From assembly GCF_010723735.1 (NCBI RefSeq), contig NZ_BLLB01000002.1:1426001-1490000 (forward strand): a DNA stretch of 64,000 bases, in the 5' to 3' direction. A program made the translations under genes and the position numbers. The DNA is from Mycolicibacterium hippocampi. GTDB taxonomy: Bacteria > Actinomycetota > Actinomycetes > Mycobacteriales > Mycobacteriaceae. This document shows, piece after piece, positions 38,687 through 47,717 of this stretch. The notes below the pieces were generated by a model. That model made no database searches, was not told the DNA's origin, and saw nothing but the letters and a program-made list of their open reading frames with translations. The number at the start of each line of letters is the position of its first letter. Position 1 is the first letter of the stretch.

Positions 38687-40411
38687 TCATACCGCAGGCG
38701 CGGGCCGGCGCCCCCGGACGAGCTTGCCGGGACGGGCGTCGGTGGGCGCCCCGTTCTCGGCGATCACCTCGCCGGTGACGACCGTGGCACGGTAACCTTC
38801 GGCCGTCTGGTCGAGGCGCCGTCCGCCCGCCGGGAGGTCGCCGACCACCACGGGCCGGTGCAACCGCAGCGCCGCCGCGTCGATGACGTTGAGATCGGCC
38901 TTGTAGCCCACCGCGATTCGGCCACGGTCGGCCAGGCCCGCCACCCGCGCGGGCGTCGAGGTCAGTTCGCGCACCGCCGCGGCGACCGACAGCCGACCCG
39001 TGGGCCGGTCACGCACCCAGTGGGTGAGCATGTAGGTCGGGAACGACGCGTCGCAGATCATCCCGTAGTGCGCGCCACCGTCGCCGAGTCCCAGCACGAC
39101 GTCCTCACGGTGCAGCAGTTCGGCGACGGTGTCGAGTGATCCGTCGCGGAAGTTCGCGAGCGTGACCAGCAGCATCGCGTGGCCGTCGTCGTCGAGCAAC
39201 AGGTCGTATGCCATCTCCAGGGGGTTGACCCCGCGGGCCCGGGCCTGGGCGCCGATGGAATCTGCCGGCGACGGCTCGTAGTTCGGGGGATCGCCCAGCG
39301 GGAACATGTAGTCCCACGCCTGTGCGGCGAACATCAGCGGATGCCCGTCGGAGGCCGGTTTGTCGTTCAGGATACGTTGGCGCACTTCGGGTTTACGTAG
39401 CTCGGCGACCAACTCGGCCAACGGCAATCCGGCGATCTCCCGAAAGGACGGGTACAGCACGAACGGGTTCCCGGAGAGCTCGAGGCCCAGCACCAACCCG
39501 ATGGGACGCGGGAAGATCTGCGCACTGATCTCCCCGCCTGCGGCGTTCGCCTTCTCGACCATGTCGAGACCGTCGACGAAGAACGGGTCGCCCGCGTTGC
39601 CGATCGCCAACGTGAACGTCACCGGCAGGCCTACGTCCTCGGCGACGTCGAACACCGTCTGCAGGGCCGGACCGTAGTCTCCGGCGACCAGGTCTGGAAC
39701 GAATTGGATCAAGCCGCCGCCGGCATCCTTGACGCCGCGTGCGATCGCCTCGATCTCGGCCCGGCCCGCTTCGAAACTTGGTATGGGCCGCCCACTTTCG
39801 GACTTGTGCAGCGTGAGCCGGGATGATGCGAAACCGAGCGCACCGACATCCACGGCCTCGGCGGCGAGTTTGCGCATAAGGGCCAGGTCCTCGTCGGTGG
39901 CGGGTTCGCGGTCCACACCGCGGCGACCCATCACGTACACCCGCAACGGGGAATGCGGCAGGAACGCCGCGACGTCAATGTCGCGGCGCCCCGCGTCGAG
40001 GGCGTCGAGGAACTCCGGAAACGTCTCCCACGTCCACGGCAGGCCGTCGACCATCACGACACCGGGGATGTCCTCGACACCTGCCATCAGATCGACGAGC
40101 GTGTCGTGGTCTTCGGGGCGGCACGGTGCGAAACCGACGCCGCAGTTGCCCATGACCGCGGTGGTGACGCCGTGCGCCGAGGACGGCGTCAACCGGTCCG
40201 ACCAGATCGCCTGACCGTCGTAGTGGGTGTGCAGGTCGACGAACCCGGGGGTGACGAGCAGGCCGGTGGCATCGATCTCGCGGGTCCCGGTTTCGTCGAC
40301 GACGCCGATCGCGGCGATGACGCCGTCGCGCACCGCGACGTCGCCGACGTACGGTTCGCCGCCGAGACCGTCGACGATGGTGCCGTGCCGGATGACGAGC
40401 TCATATGTCAT
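38687..40411 (-). CDS. N-acyl-D-amino-acid deacylase-type amidohydrolase
   Basis: A 574-aa D-aminoacylase-like amidohydrolase. Metal site HTHYDGQAIW in VTPGFVDLHTHYDG, family motif VMGNCGVGFAPCRPEDHDTLVDLMAGVEDIPG (the Cys of the D-aminoacylase site), GLGDGGAHYGMICDASF with the late Asp/His, and a C-terminal composite domain (GRIAVGYKADLNVIDAAALRLHRPVVVGDLPAGGRRL). ATG at 40411 (MTYELVIRHG) is the natural start. Paralogues are abundant in mycobacteria; true substrates are mostly unknown. Confidence 0.9.
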   Translation of the reverse strand: MTYELVIRHGTIVDGLGGEPYVGDVAVRDGVIAAIGVVDETGTREIDATGLLVTPGFVDLHTHYDGQAIWSDRLTPSSAHGVTTAVMGNCGVGFAPCRPEDHDTLVDLMAGVEDIPGVVMVDGLPWTWETFPEFLDALDAGRRDIDVAAFLPHSPLRVYVMGRRGVDREPATDEDLALMRKLAAEAVDVGALGFASSRLTLHKSESGRPIPSFEAGRAEIEAIARGVKDAGGGLIQFVPDLVAGDYGPALQTVFDVAEDVGLPVTFTLAIGNAGDPFFVDGLDMVEKANAAGGEISAQIFPRPIGLVLGLELSGNPFVLYPSFREIAGLPLAELVAELRKPEVRQRILNDKPASDGHPLMFAAQAWDYMFPLGDPPNYEPSPADSIGAQARARGVNPLEMAYDLLLDDDGHAMLLVTLANFRDGSLDTVAELLHREDVVLGLGDGGAHYGMICDASFPTYMLTHWVRDRPTGRLSVAAAVRELTSTPARVAGLADRGRIAVGYKADLNVIDAAALRLHRPVVVGDLPAGGRRLDQTAEGYRATVVTGEVIAENGAPTDARPGKLVRGRRPAPAV

Positions 40412-40433
40412 ACCCCGAATGTACGGTGAGCTG

Positions 40434-40820
40434 ATGATCGACCACTTCGGAATCAACTGTGCGGACTGGGAGAAGTCGAAGTCCTTCTACGACAAGGTCC
40501 TGGGCGTGCTCGGCTACTCGCGGCAGATGGACTTCGATGTCGCCATCGGGTACGGCGCCGAGGGGCATCCGGCGTTCTGGATCGCCGACGCATCGGCGGG
40601 GGAGGCCGCCGGCCCGAACCGGGAGGTCCACATCGCGTTCGCCGCGAAGGATCCGGAATCGGTGCAGGCGTTCTACCAGACCGCGCTGACGTTCGGCGTC
40701 GAGCCGCTGCACGAACCCCGGCTGTGGCCGGAGTACCACGACAACTACTACGGCGCGTTCGTCCGCGACCCCGACGGCAACAACGTCGAAGCGGTGTTTC
40801 ACGGAGGTGCTCATGTCTGA
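40434..40820 (+). CDS. VOC-superfamily (glyoxalase-like) protein
   Basis: A 128-aa vicinal-oxygen-chelate protein (MIDHFGINCADWEKSKSFYDKVLGVLGYSRQMDF, REVHIAFAAKDPESVQAFYQTAL, NYYGAFVRDPDGNNVEAVFH). Metal-ligand candidates are His4, His in REVHIAF and Glu in NVEAVFH. ATG at 40434 gives the family start. The 3' end overlaps the DinB gene by 8 bp, and the 5' end lies 22 bp from the divergent amidohydrolase start. Confidence 0.9.
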   Translation: MIDHFGINCADWEKSKSFYDKVLGVLGYSRQMDFDVAIGYGAEGHPAFWIADASAGEAAGPNREVHIAFAAKDPESVQAFYQTALTFGVEPLHEPRLWPEYHDNYYGAFVRDPDGNNVEAVFHGGAHV

Positions 40821-41325
40821 CATCGACGCGGCACGGGAGCTGCTCCGTGACTCGTTCACCCGGCTGATCGAGCATTCCGACGACCTGACCGACGGGCTCA
40901 CCGATGAGGTCGCGTACTACCAGCCGACACCGCAGGCCAACACGATCACGTGGTTGATCTGGCACACCGCCCGCATGCAGGACGCGCAGGTGTGCGATAT
41001 CGCCGGCATCGAGCAGGTGTGGTTCCGCGACGGTTGGGTCGACCGGTTCGCCCTCGATCTGCCACGCGACGCCCACGGCTACGGGCACACCCCCGAGGAG
41101 GTCGCCAAGGTCCGCGTGCCGGCGGACCTGCTCGCCGGCTACTACCACGCGGTGCACAAGGAGTCGCTGGAGTACGTCGCCTCGGTGTCGGCCGATGAGC
41201 TCGCCAGGGTGGTCGATGACAACTGGACCCCGCCGGTGACCGCCAGTGCCCGGCTGGTGAGCATCATCGACGACGCCGCACAGCACCTCGGCCAGGCGGC
41301 CTACATCAGGGGCATCGCCAGCTGA
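40813..41325 (+). CDS. DinB-family (mycothiol-transferase-like) protein
   Basis: A 170-aa four-helix DinB/DUF664 protein. The expected metal-binding histidines are in ITWLIWHTARMQ, GYYHAVHKESLEYV and DDAAQHLGQAAYIRG. ATG at 40813 has GGAGGT five bases upstream. Mycobacterial members include mycothiol-dependent S-transferases that act on electrophiles; thiol specificity is inferred from the genus, not shown by sequence. Confidence 0.85.
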   Translation: MSDIDAARELLRDSFTRLIEHSDDLTDGLTDEVAYYQPTPQANTITWLIWHTARMQDAQVCDIAGIEQVWFRDGWVDRFALDLPRDAHGYGHTPEEVAKVRVPADLLAGYYHAVHKESLEYVASVSADELARVVDDNWTPPVTASARLVSIIDDAAQHLGQAAYIRGIAS

Positions 41326-41336
41326 CCCGGCGGGAG

Positions 41337-41903
41337 GTGGCCCGGTGGTGGCCGGTGGCGGGGCTCGCGGTCATGACACTGCTGGGCCTCGCGGTCGGTA
41401 GGGGGTCCACCCCGGTGGACGACTGGTTCCAGGACCTGGGACAGACGCATCGGCCGCTCGGGTGGTTGCTGGTGTTCACCGACGGCCGGGTCACGCTCAC
41501 GTTGTGGGCGATCCTGCTGGCGATCGTGGTGCTCCAGAAGCGGTGGCGGTTGGCGGCCGTCGTCGCCGTGGCACCCCCTGTCGGCGTCCTGCTGTCGCGG
41601 TTGGCAAAGCGGGTGTTCGGCCGGGAGAAGGAGGGTGCGCTGGCCTACCCCAGCGGGCACACCACCCTCGCGGTGGTGGTGTTCGCCCTGGCTGTGCTCA
41701 TCGCCGGGGTGACGGTGTGGGCGGTGGTGGGGGCCGTCGTGGCGACGGTGCTCGCGGTGCTGGGCCAGGCAGTGTCCTACCACTACTTCACCGACGCGGT
41801 CGGTGCGGTGTTCCTGGGCGCCGCGGTGGTGTCCGCTGCCGCCTGGTCGGCCCGACTTGACAGGTGTCAACCCCGCTGCGACCTGGATCACACGAGTGGT
41901 TAG
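41337..41903 (+). CDS. PAP2-family membrane phosphatase
   Basis: A 188-aa protein with about five helices. Lipid-phosphatase motifs: KRVFGREKEGALAYPSGHTTLAVVVF (C1 and C2, with PSGH) and SYHYFTDAVGAVFLGAAVV (C3). C1 is closer to KxxxGRExxG than the classic KxxxxxxRP. Start is GTG at 41337 (or GTG 41355). Probably dephosphorylates a lipid or prenyl pyrophosphate outside the membrane. Confidence 0.85.
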   Translation: MARWWPVAGLAVMTLLGLAVGRGSTPVDDWFQDLGQTHRPLGWLLVFTDGRVTLTLWAILLAIVVLQKRWRLAAVVAVAPPVGVLLSRLAKRVFGREKEGALAYPSGHTTLAVVVFALAVLIAGVTVWAVVGAVVATVLAVLGQAVSYHYFTDAVGAVFLGAAVVSAAAWSARLDRCQPRCDLDHTSG

Positions 41904-41912
41904 CATGGGGAC

Positions 41913-43442
41913 ATGACAGCGACGCCCGATGTGGAACTGCCCAACCCGTTCACCGGTACCGGCACCATCAAGAACCCGGCGGACGGTTCTGTGGCCGGCC
42001 AGGTGCGCTGGACCGATCCGACCGATGTGCCGCGGGTGGCCGCCGGCCTGCGCGCCGCGCAGAAGGAGTGGGAGGCTCGTGGGCCGAAAGGACGCGCGAA
42101 GGTGCTGGCCCGTTACGCGGTGTGGCTCGGCGAGCACCGCGACGAGATCGAAGCGCTGCTGATCAAGGAGACCGGCAAGTCCGCGGTGGACGCGGCCCAG
42201 GAAGTGCCGCTCATCATCATGATCACCTCGTACTACATCAAGACCATGGAGAAGGCGCTGGCGCCCGAGACGCGTCCCGCGTCCCTGCCGTTCCTGGCGA
42301 TCAAGAAGATCACCGTGCACTACCGGCCCCGCCCGGTCGTCGCCATCGTCGCGCCGTGGAACTACCCGGTCGCCAACCTGCTGATGGACGGCATCGCCGC
42401 GCTGGCGGCCGGATGCTCGGTGTTGCTCAAGCCCTCCGAGCGCACGCCGCTGACGGCCGAATTGCTGGTGCGCGGCTGGCTGGACTCCGGCGCACCGGAG
42501 GTGATGGCGATCGTGCAGGGCGCACGCGATGCGGTCGAGGCCGTCATCGACAACTCCGACTTCATCCAGTTCACCGGATCCAGCGCCACCGGCGCCAAGG
42601 TGATGGAGCGCGCCGCGCGCCGACTCACCCCGGTCAGCCTGGAACTCGGCGGCAAGGACCCGATGATCGTGCTCGACGACGCCGACGTCGACCTGGCCGC
42701 GCACGCCGCGGTGTGGGGCGCGATGTTCAACGCCGGCCAGACGTGTGTGTCGGTGGAGCGGGTCTACGTGCTCGAGTCGGTGTACGACCAGTTCGTCGCC
42801 GCGGTGGTCCGTGACGTGAACAAGCTCAAGACCGGCGCCGGTGAGGGTTACGACTTCGGGGCACTGATCGACGAGAGTCAGGTCGCCGTGACCGAGCGGC
42901 ACGTGCGGGACGCGCTGGCGGCGGGCGCCAAGGCGCTCACCGGCGGGCAGCGGCCGGCGGGTGCCGGCAGCTTCTACCCGCCGACGGTGCTCGTCGACGT
43001 CGACCACTCGATGGCGTGCATGACCGAGGAGACCTTCGGTCCCACGCTTCCGATCATGAAGGTGGCCAGCGTCGACGAGGCGATCCGGCTGGCCAACGAC
43101 AGTCCGTACGGGCTGTCGGCAGCGGTGTTCTCCCGCGATCTGGAGCGTGCGAAAGCCGTTGCGGTGCAGCTGGACTGCGGCGCGGTGAACATCAACGACG
43201 TGATCTCCAACCTGATGTGCACGACGGCTCCGATGGGAGGCTGGAAGACCTCGGGGATCGGTGCGCGATTCGGCGGCGCCGATGGCCTGCGCAAGTTCTG
43301 CCGCCAGGAGGCCGTCGTCGCACCGCGCACCAACGTCGGCGCCGGCGGCAACTACTACAACAACTCGCACAAGGCGCTCCAGCGGATGAACAAGTTGATG
43401 ACGAAGTTCGCGCTGATTGGACCGAAGCGCTCGGCGAAGTAG
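41913..43442 (+). CDS. aldehyde dehydrogenase family protein
   Basis: A 509-aa NAD(P)-dependent ALDH. Motifs: APWNYPVANLLMDGIAALAAG (cofactor and oxyanion Asn), KPSERTPLTAEL, FTGSSATGAKVMERAA, catalytic Glu in SLELGGKDPM and catalytic Cys in NAGQTCVSVERV. C-terminus is an unusual basic/Asn-rich tail (GGNYYNNSHKALQRMNKLMTKF). Resembles the succinate-semialdehyde/coniferyl-aldehyde type; substrate not assignable. Confidence 0.92.
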   Translation: MTATPDVELPNPFTGTGTIKNPADGSVAGQVRWTDPTDVPRVAAGLRAAQKEWEARGPKGRAKVLARYAVWLGEHRDEIEALLIKETGKSAVDAAQEVPLIIMITSYYIKTMEKALAPETRPASLPFLAIKKITVHYRPRPVVAIVAPWNYPVANLLMDGIAALAAGCSVLLKPSERTPLTAELLVRGWLDSGAPEVMAIVQGARDAVEAVIDNSDFIQFTGSSATGAKVMERAARRLTPVSLELGGKDPMIVLDDADVDLAAHAAVWGAMFNAGQTCVSVERVYVLESVYDQFVAAVVRDVNKLKTGAGEGYDFGALIDESQVAVTERHVRDALAAGAKALTGGQRPAGAGSFYPPTVLVDVDHSMACMTEETFGPTLPIMKVASVDEAIRLANDSPYGLSAAVFSRDLERAKAVAVQLDCGAVNINDVISNLMCTTAPMGGWKTSGIGARFGGADGLRKFCRQEAVVAPRTNVGAGGNYYNNSHKALQRMNKLMTKFALIGPKRSAK

Positions 43443-43502
43443 TCCACCCGGCGTTCACCGAGGCGTCACCGCGAGGTACTCCCGGCCCGATAGCTTCTGC
43501 CG

Positions 43503-44366
43503 GTGACCACGCTCAAGGGAACCGAGTACTACACCGTTCGCGACGACGACGATGACGATCCCGTGTTGGTGCATCAGCCGAGCGGGATCCAGGTCGACAC
43601 CTGGCGCGAAGGCTATCCGTACGCCGAGCGGATGCCGCGCCCGGAATACGAGGAGCAGAAGCGGCTGCTCCAGATCGAACTGCTGAAGCTGCAGAACTGG
43701 AGCAAGGCCAACGGGCTGCGCCACGTCATCGTGTTCGAGGGCCGCGATGCTGCCGGCAAGGGCGGCACCATCAAGCGGTTCATGGAGCACCTCAACCCCC
43801 GCGGCGCACGCGTCGTCGCCCTGGAAAAGCCCACCGAACGCGAACGCACCCAGTGGTATTTCCAGCGCTACGTGCCGCACCTGCCGGCGGCCGGTGAGAT
43901 CGTGATGTTCGACCGGTCCTGGTACAACCGGGCCGGGGTGGAGCGGGTGATGGGGTTCTGCACGGCAGATCAGCACGAGGAGTTCGTCCGCCAGGCGCCG
44001 CTGTTCGAACAGATGCTGGTCAACGACGGCATCAGCCTGACCAAGCTGTGGTTCTCGGTGACACAGTCCGAACAGCGCACCCGGTTCACCATCCGGCAGG
44101 TCGATCCGGTCCGGCAGTGGAAGCTCTCGCCCACCGATCTCGCGTCGTTGGACAAGTGGGACGCCTACACGGCGGCCAAGGAGGACATGTTCGCGCTGAC
44201 CGACACCGACTTCGCGCCGTGGACGGTGGTCAAGAGCAACGACAAGAAGCGTGCCCGCATCAATGCCATGCGCTACCTGCTCGGTAAGTTCGACTACGAC
44301 AACAAGGACCGTGAGGTGGTCGCCGAAGCCGACCCCCTGATCGTGGGACGCGCCCTGGCCGACTAG
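43503..44366 (+). CDS. ppk2: polyphosphate kinase 2
   Basis: Transfers phosphate between polyphosphate and (d)NDP/NMP. The 287-aa one-domain PPK2 has Walker A EGRDAAGKGGTIKRFMEHLNPR, RTQWYFQRYVPHLPAAGEIVMFDRSWYNRAGVERVMGFC (Walker B and lid), and the C-terminal WTVVKSNDKKRARINAMRYLL. N-terminus has an acidic run (RDDDDDD). GTG at 43503. Single-domain class I members typically favour GDP/ADP phosphorylation. Confidence 0.95.
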   Translation: MTTLKGTEYYTVRDDDDDDPVLVHQPSGIQVDTWREGYPYAERMPRPEYEEQKRLLQIELLKLQNWSKANGLRHVIVFEGRDAAGKGGTIKRFMEHLNPRGARVVALEKPTERERTQWYFQRYVPHLPAAGEIVMFDRSWYNRAGVERVMGFCTADQHEEFVRQAPLFEQMLVNDGISLTKLWFSVTQSEQRTRFTIRQVDPVRQWKLSPTDLASLDKWDAYTAAKEDMFALTDTDFAPWTVVKSNDKKRARINAMRYLLGKFDYDNKDREVVAEADPLIVGRALAD

Positions 44367-44397
44367 ACCGCCCGGCGTCCCGGACAAGGAGGATGCC

Positions 44398-45246
44398 GTG
44401 CGGTTCCTGGCTGCCCTTCTGCTGTGGCTGCTGACGACCGCGGCACTGGCTGTCGCGGTGCCCGCGGTGTGGGCGCAGGTGAACGTCGTCGGGGAGAGCG
44501 GCTACGCCACCCTGGCGGCCTCCGCGGCGCAGGACCCCCGGCTGCAGGACGCGATGGCCGCCGAGCTCACCACCCAGGTGGTCTCGCTCGGCGCGGACAA
44601 CGGTTTCACGCTCAACCCCGAACTGGTCCGTCAGGTCGCCGGCTCCTACACCCGCAACGATGGGTTCCCCGGTCAGTTCGCGCAGGCGAACCGGATTGCG
44701 CACCGGTGGATGTTCACCGGCGCCGTCCCCAGCGGCAACTCCACCGACCAGTGGCTGATCGACCTCGCACCCATGCTGTCGGACCCGTCGTTCGCGGCCA
44801 CGCTCGGCACGTTGGATCTCCAGGTGCCCCAGACCCTCACGGTGCCCATCACCGTCGACTCACCCGAACTGCGGCCGGGCAAGCTGCGATGGCTGGCGAC
44901 GTGGGGTCCGTGGGCCAGCATCGGCGCGGCCGTCATGACCGCGGTCTTCGCGTTGTTGACGTTGGCCGCCGCGCGGTCCCGGGGCAAGGCGCTCACCGCG
45001 CTGGGCGTGTCGGGCCTGTTGGTGGGTGCCGCCGGATGGGCGGGGATCGAGGTGGGCCGCCGGCACCTGGAAGGCGCGCTGAATCGCACCACCGGAGACA
45101 TCCGCACCGTCGCCGAGGTCATGGTGGCCCAGGCCGAGGGCAGCCTGCACCACTGGCTCAACCTCACCCTGATGGCCGGTGGCGTCCTGGTGGTGCTCGG
45201 TGTGATCGCGTCGATGATCGGCGGGCTCGGGCGCCGGTCCGACTGA
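44398..45246 (+). CDS. conserved membrane protein
   Basis: A 282-aa envelope protein. N-terminal helix (FLAALLLWLLTTAALAVAVPAVWA), a ~135-residue extracytoplasmic domain (DPRLQDAMAAELTTQVVSLGADNGFTLNPELVRQVAGSYTRNDGFPGQFAQANRIAHRWMFTG), then three helices (ASIGAAVMTAVFALLTLA, GVSGLLVGAAGWAGIEV, LTLMAGGVLVVLGVIASMIGG). GTG at 44398. Widespread mycobacterial type; no known function. Confidence 0.82.
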   Translation: MRFLAALLLWLLTTAALAVAVPAVWAQVNVVGESGYATLAASAAQDPRLQDAMAAELTTQVVSLGADNGFTLNPELVRQVAGSYTRNDGFPGQFAQANRIAHRWMFTGAVPSGNSTDQWLIDLAPMLSDPSFAATLGTLDLQVPQTLTVPITVDSPELRPGKLRWLATWGPWASIGAAVMTAVFALLTLAAARSRGKALTALGVSGLLVGAAGWAGIEVGRRHLEGALNRTTGDIRTVAEVMVAQAEGSLHHWLNLTLMAGGVLVVLGVIASMIGGLGRRSD

Positions 45247-45249
45247 GCC

Positions 45250-46005
45250 TCACGCGGTGTTCTTGGCGATGAAGCGTCGCAGCAGCAGCCAGATGACGGC
45301 CAGGTTGTAGGCGACGCCTGCGAGCAGATATGGCCACCAGGTGCCGTGCGCGTCGGCGACCCAGTACGCCTTGGCCGCCCAGTACGGGGGCAGCACGCCG
45401 AAGGCGAGGTTCCACGCCGAGTCGACGAACCAGGGCAGGCAGGGTAATCCGGCGATGATGATGCCCAGCAGGCGCATCACCGCGATGCCCTGGATCTTGT
45501 TGCTCGCCACGGCCACGATGAGCAGCAGCGTCACCACCGACGACAGCCCGGCCACCATGCCGATCGGGATGAGCGCCGGTGTGAGGCCCGGCTGCAGGAT
45601 CCCGCTCAACGACATCGTCGCCACCACGTACACCGTGGTGACAGCCACGACGGTGGTTGCGCGGTAGGCGAAGAAGGTCCCCAGCGACACCGGAGTGACC
45701 CTTAGCGCTGTCAGGGTGCCTGCGTCGACCTCGTCGAGGACCAGGAAGGCGCCCAGACCGCCGACGATGATGATGCTGGTCAACAGCAGGATCGCGGTGA
45801 GCACCAGCGGGTAGTGGGACACCAGGTCGAAGTCGTAGCGCCGGTCCAGGGTTTCGGTCAGCGGCGGGACGAGCACGCGGGTGCCGACGGTCCAGATCAC
45901 CGGGGCGAACACCAGCATGACCAGCAGCGGATCGCGGTAGGTGCCACGGATGTCGTTGCGGCCGAAGGCAGCCCAGGCGTGAGGTGCCGGCGTCGAGGTC
46001 GCCAT
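45250..46005 (-). CDS. ABC-2 type transporter permease B
   Basis: A 251-aa, six-helix permease (LLVMLVFAPVIWTVGTRVLVPPL, LTAILLLTSIIIVGGLGAFLVLDEVDAGTLTALRVTPVS, ending in WLLLRRFIAKNTA). The cytoplasmic EVDAGTL element is typical of ABC-2 coupling helices. ATG at 46005 overlaps the previous permease by a few bases; the longer reading runs through the neighbour. Last gene of the operon ATPase-permease A-permease B. Confidence 0.88.
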   Translation of the reverse strand: MATSTPAPHAWAAFGRNDIRGTYRDPLLVMLVFAPVIWTVGTRVLVPPLTETLDRRYDFDLVSHYPLVLTAILLLTSIIIVGGLGAFLVLDEVDAGTLTALRVTPVSLGTFFAYRATTVVAVTTVYVVATMSLSGILQPGLTPALIPIGMVAGLSSVVTLLLIVAVASNKIQGIAVMRLLGIIIAGLPCLPWFVDSAWNLAFGVLPPYWAAKAYWVADAHGTWWPYLLAGVAYNLAVIWLLLRRFIAKNTA

Positions 46006-46715
46006 CACAGCACCCCCGACCGCTCGACGACGTACCGGACGAAGAGGGTTCTCGCCAGCCAGTACAGACCGGCGGCGCACACCAGGGGATATCCCAGCGC
46101 GTAGCCGATCTGCCACGGCGCGAGCGTCAGTTGATCGAACGCGGCGCCGAACAGCAGCAGCGGTCCCTGCGTGGGGATGAGGTACAGCACGGGGTTCGGC
46201 CACACTCCGGACAGATACAGCACCGGCAGCGCCAGGACCGCGAGCGGCACCGTCGTCGACAGGAACCAGTCGCTGACCGACGAGAACGGCAGCGACGAGA
46301 CGAACCCGGCCAGCAGCATCACCAGCGTCCCGAGCACGACCCCGGCCACCACCGTCACCATCTCGGCACCCACGCCGTGGGTCAGCCCCACCACGACCAA
46401 CGCGACGAACACCGAAACAGCCATCAGCACGGCGATTTTCACCGACAGGTACTCCCAGAACCGCAGCGGGCTGCAGATCACCGCGCCCAGCGTGCGCTCC
46501 TGCTTCTCGAAGAACACCGAGCCGCCGATGAAGAAGAACCCGATGATCGTGATGTCGCCGACGAGCACGTAGGGCTCGACGATGGGCCGCACGTGCGCCG
46601 GCATCGGCAACAGCAGCGTCAGCCACAGCAGGCCGGAGAGCACCGCGGCGTGCAGGAACCGTTGGCGCACCTGGGTGGTGGTCTCCAGCCGCAACGCGCT
46701 TGTCCACCTGCTCAT
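46005..46715 (-). CDS. ABC-2 type transporter permease A
   Basis: A 236-aa permease with six helices (ITIIGFFFIGGSVFFEKQERTLGAVICSPLRFWEYLSVKIAVLMAVSVFVALVVV ... LYLIPTQGPLLLFGAAF). The FEKQERTLG stretch is the ABC-2 coupling-helix motif. Overlaps the ATPase gene by 4 bp and permease B at its 3' end. The two permeases are of the same fold but diverged, so the exporter is probably heterodimeric. Confidence 0.9.
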   Translation of the reverse strand: MSRWTSALRLETTTQVRQRFLHAAVLSGLLWLTLLLPMPAHVRPIVEPYVLVGDITIIGFFFIGGSVFFEKQERTLGAVICSPLRFWEYLSVKIAVLMAVSVFVALVVVGLTHGVGAEMVTVVAGVVLGTLVMLLAGFVSSLPFSSVSDWFLSTTVPLAVLALPVLYLSGVWPNPVLYLIPTQGPLLLFGAAFDQLTLAPWQIGYALGYPLVCAAGLYWLARTLFVRYVVERSGVL

Positions 46716-47587
46716 ACCAGGCTCCTGCCGGTGACGTCGACGAACACGTCGTCGAGGCTGGCTTCTCTGCTGTGAATGGTCTCCACGTGGTGATCGCGGA
46801 GCACGGCGTGGAATTCGTGATCGTCGGCCAGGCCGTCCATCCGGAACTCGGCGCTCTGCAGCACCCCCTGCGGATTGCGGTAGCCGACCTGCACCAGGCG
46901 GCGGCTGCGTGCGATCTTGAGCTCCGCGGGCTTGTCGAGGGCGACGATGCGGCCGTCGACGACAAACGCCACCCGGTCGCAGAGTTCGTCGGCGGTGGCC
47001 ATGTCATGGGTGGTGAGAAAGATGGTGCGGCCGCGGGCCTTGAGGTCGAGGATCATGTCCTTGACCGTGCGTGCGTTGACCGGATCCAGGCCCGATGTCG
47101 GTTCGTCCAGGAACAGCAGCTCGGGGTCGTTGAGCAACGACCGGGCGAAGGTCAGCCGCATCTGCATTCCCTTGGAGTACTTCCCGACTCGGGTGTCGGC
47201 CACCCCGGCGAGTCCGACGGCGGCCAGCAGTTCCCCCGGATCCCGCACCGGGGCCTCGTACAGCGAGGCGAAGAACCGCAGGTTCTCGGCGCCGGTCAAC
47301 TTCAGGTAGTGGTTGGGGAGTTCGAACGAGACCCCGATGCGCTGGTAGTAGTCGGATCCCCAGTCCAGCGGATCCTTTCCCCACACCAGCGCCTGACCGC
47401 CGTGGCCGCGCAGCAGCCCGATGAGGAGCTTCTGGGTGGTGGACTTGCCGGCTCCGCTGGGGCCGAGGAACCCGAAGATCTCGCCGGGACTCACGGTGAA
47501 ATCCATGCCACGTACCGCGGGTTCGGACGTTTTCGGGTACGTGTAGGTCAGTTGTCGAACGTCGATGACGTGCGCGGTGGTGTTCAT
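46712..47587 (-). CDS. ABC transporter ATP-binding protein
   Basis: A 291-aa ATPase. Walker A GPSGAGKSTTQKLL, signature YSKGMQMRLTFARSLL, Walker B ELLFLDEPTSGLD, H-loop TTHDMATADELCDRVAFV. The signature YSKGMQM is of the drug/lipid exporter type. The C-terminal ~75 residues form an accessory domain. ATG at 47587 (MNTTAHVIDVRQL) is preferred. Divergent from the MarR/GbsR-type gene; likely a drug or metabolite exporter under its control. Confidence 0.92.
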   Translation of the reverse strand: MNTTAHVIDVRQLTYTYPKTSEPAVRGMDFTVSPGEIFGFLGPSGAGKSTTQKLLIGLLRGHGGQALVWGKDPLDWGSDYYQRIGVSFELPNHYLKLTGAENLRFFASLYEAPVRDPGELLAAVGLAGVADTRVGKYSKGMQMRLTFARSLLNDPELLFLDEPTSGLDPVNARTVKDMILDLKARGRTIFLTTHDMATADELCDRVAFVVDGRIVALDKPAELKIARSRRLVQVGYRNPQGVLQSAEFRMDGLADDHEFHAVLRDHHVETIHSREASLDDVFVDVTGRSLV

Positions 47588-47671
47588 CGGCTCCGGTGCG
47601 CCCTTTCGCGGGTAGGGGTGATCCACATTTCCGACCAGACTTCCCGGAGCGCCGGAAAGGACTGTACTAGA

Positions 47672-47690
47672 CTTTCAGAAATTATTGAAG
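47672..47690. promoter_or_regulatory. AT-rich imperfect palindrome between ABC operon and regulator
   Basis: CTTTCAGAAATTATTGAAG is a 19-bp imperfect dyad (CTTTCA/TGAAG) in an AT-rich island (about 47660-47700) of an otherwise very GC-rich region. It is 28 bp from the regulator start and 85 bp from the ABC start, a good place for a MarR-type site controlling both. Confidence 0.5.
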
Positions 47691-47717
47691 AGCATTCTGG
47701 ATGAGGAGGTTTCGTCG

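Noticed and set aside
41301..43370. 689-aa minus-strand open frame
   Set aside because: Antisense shadow of the PAP2 and aldehyde dehydrogenase genes.
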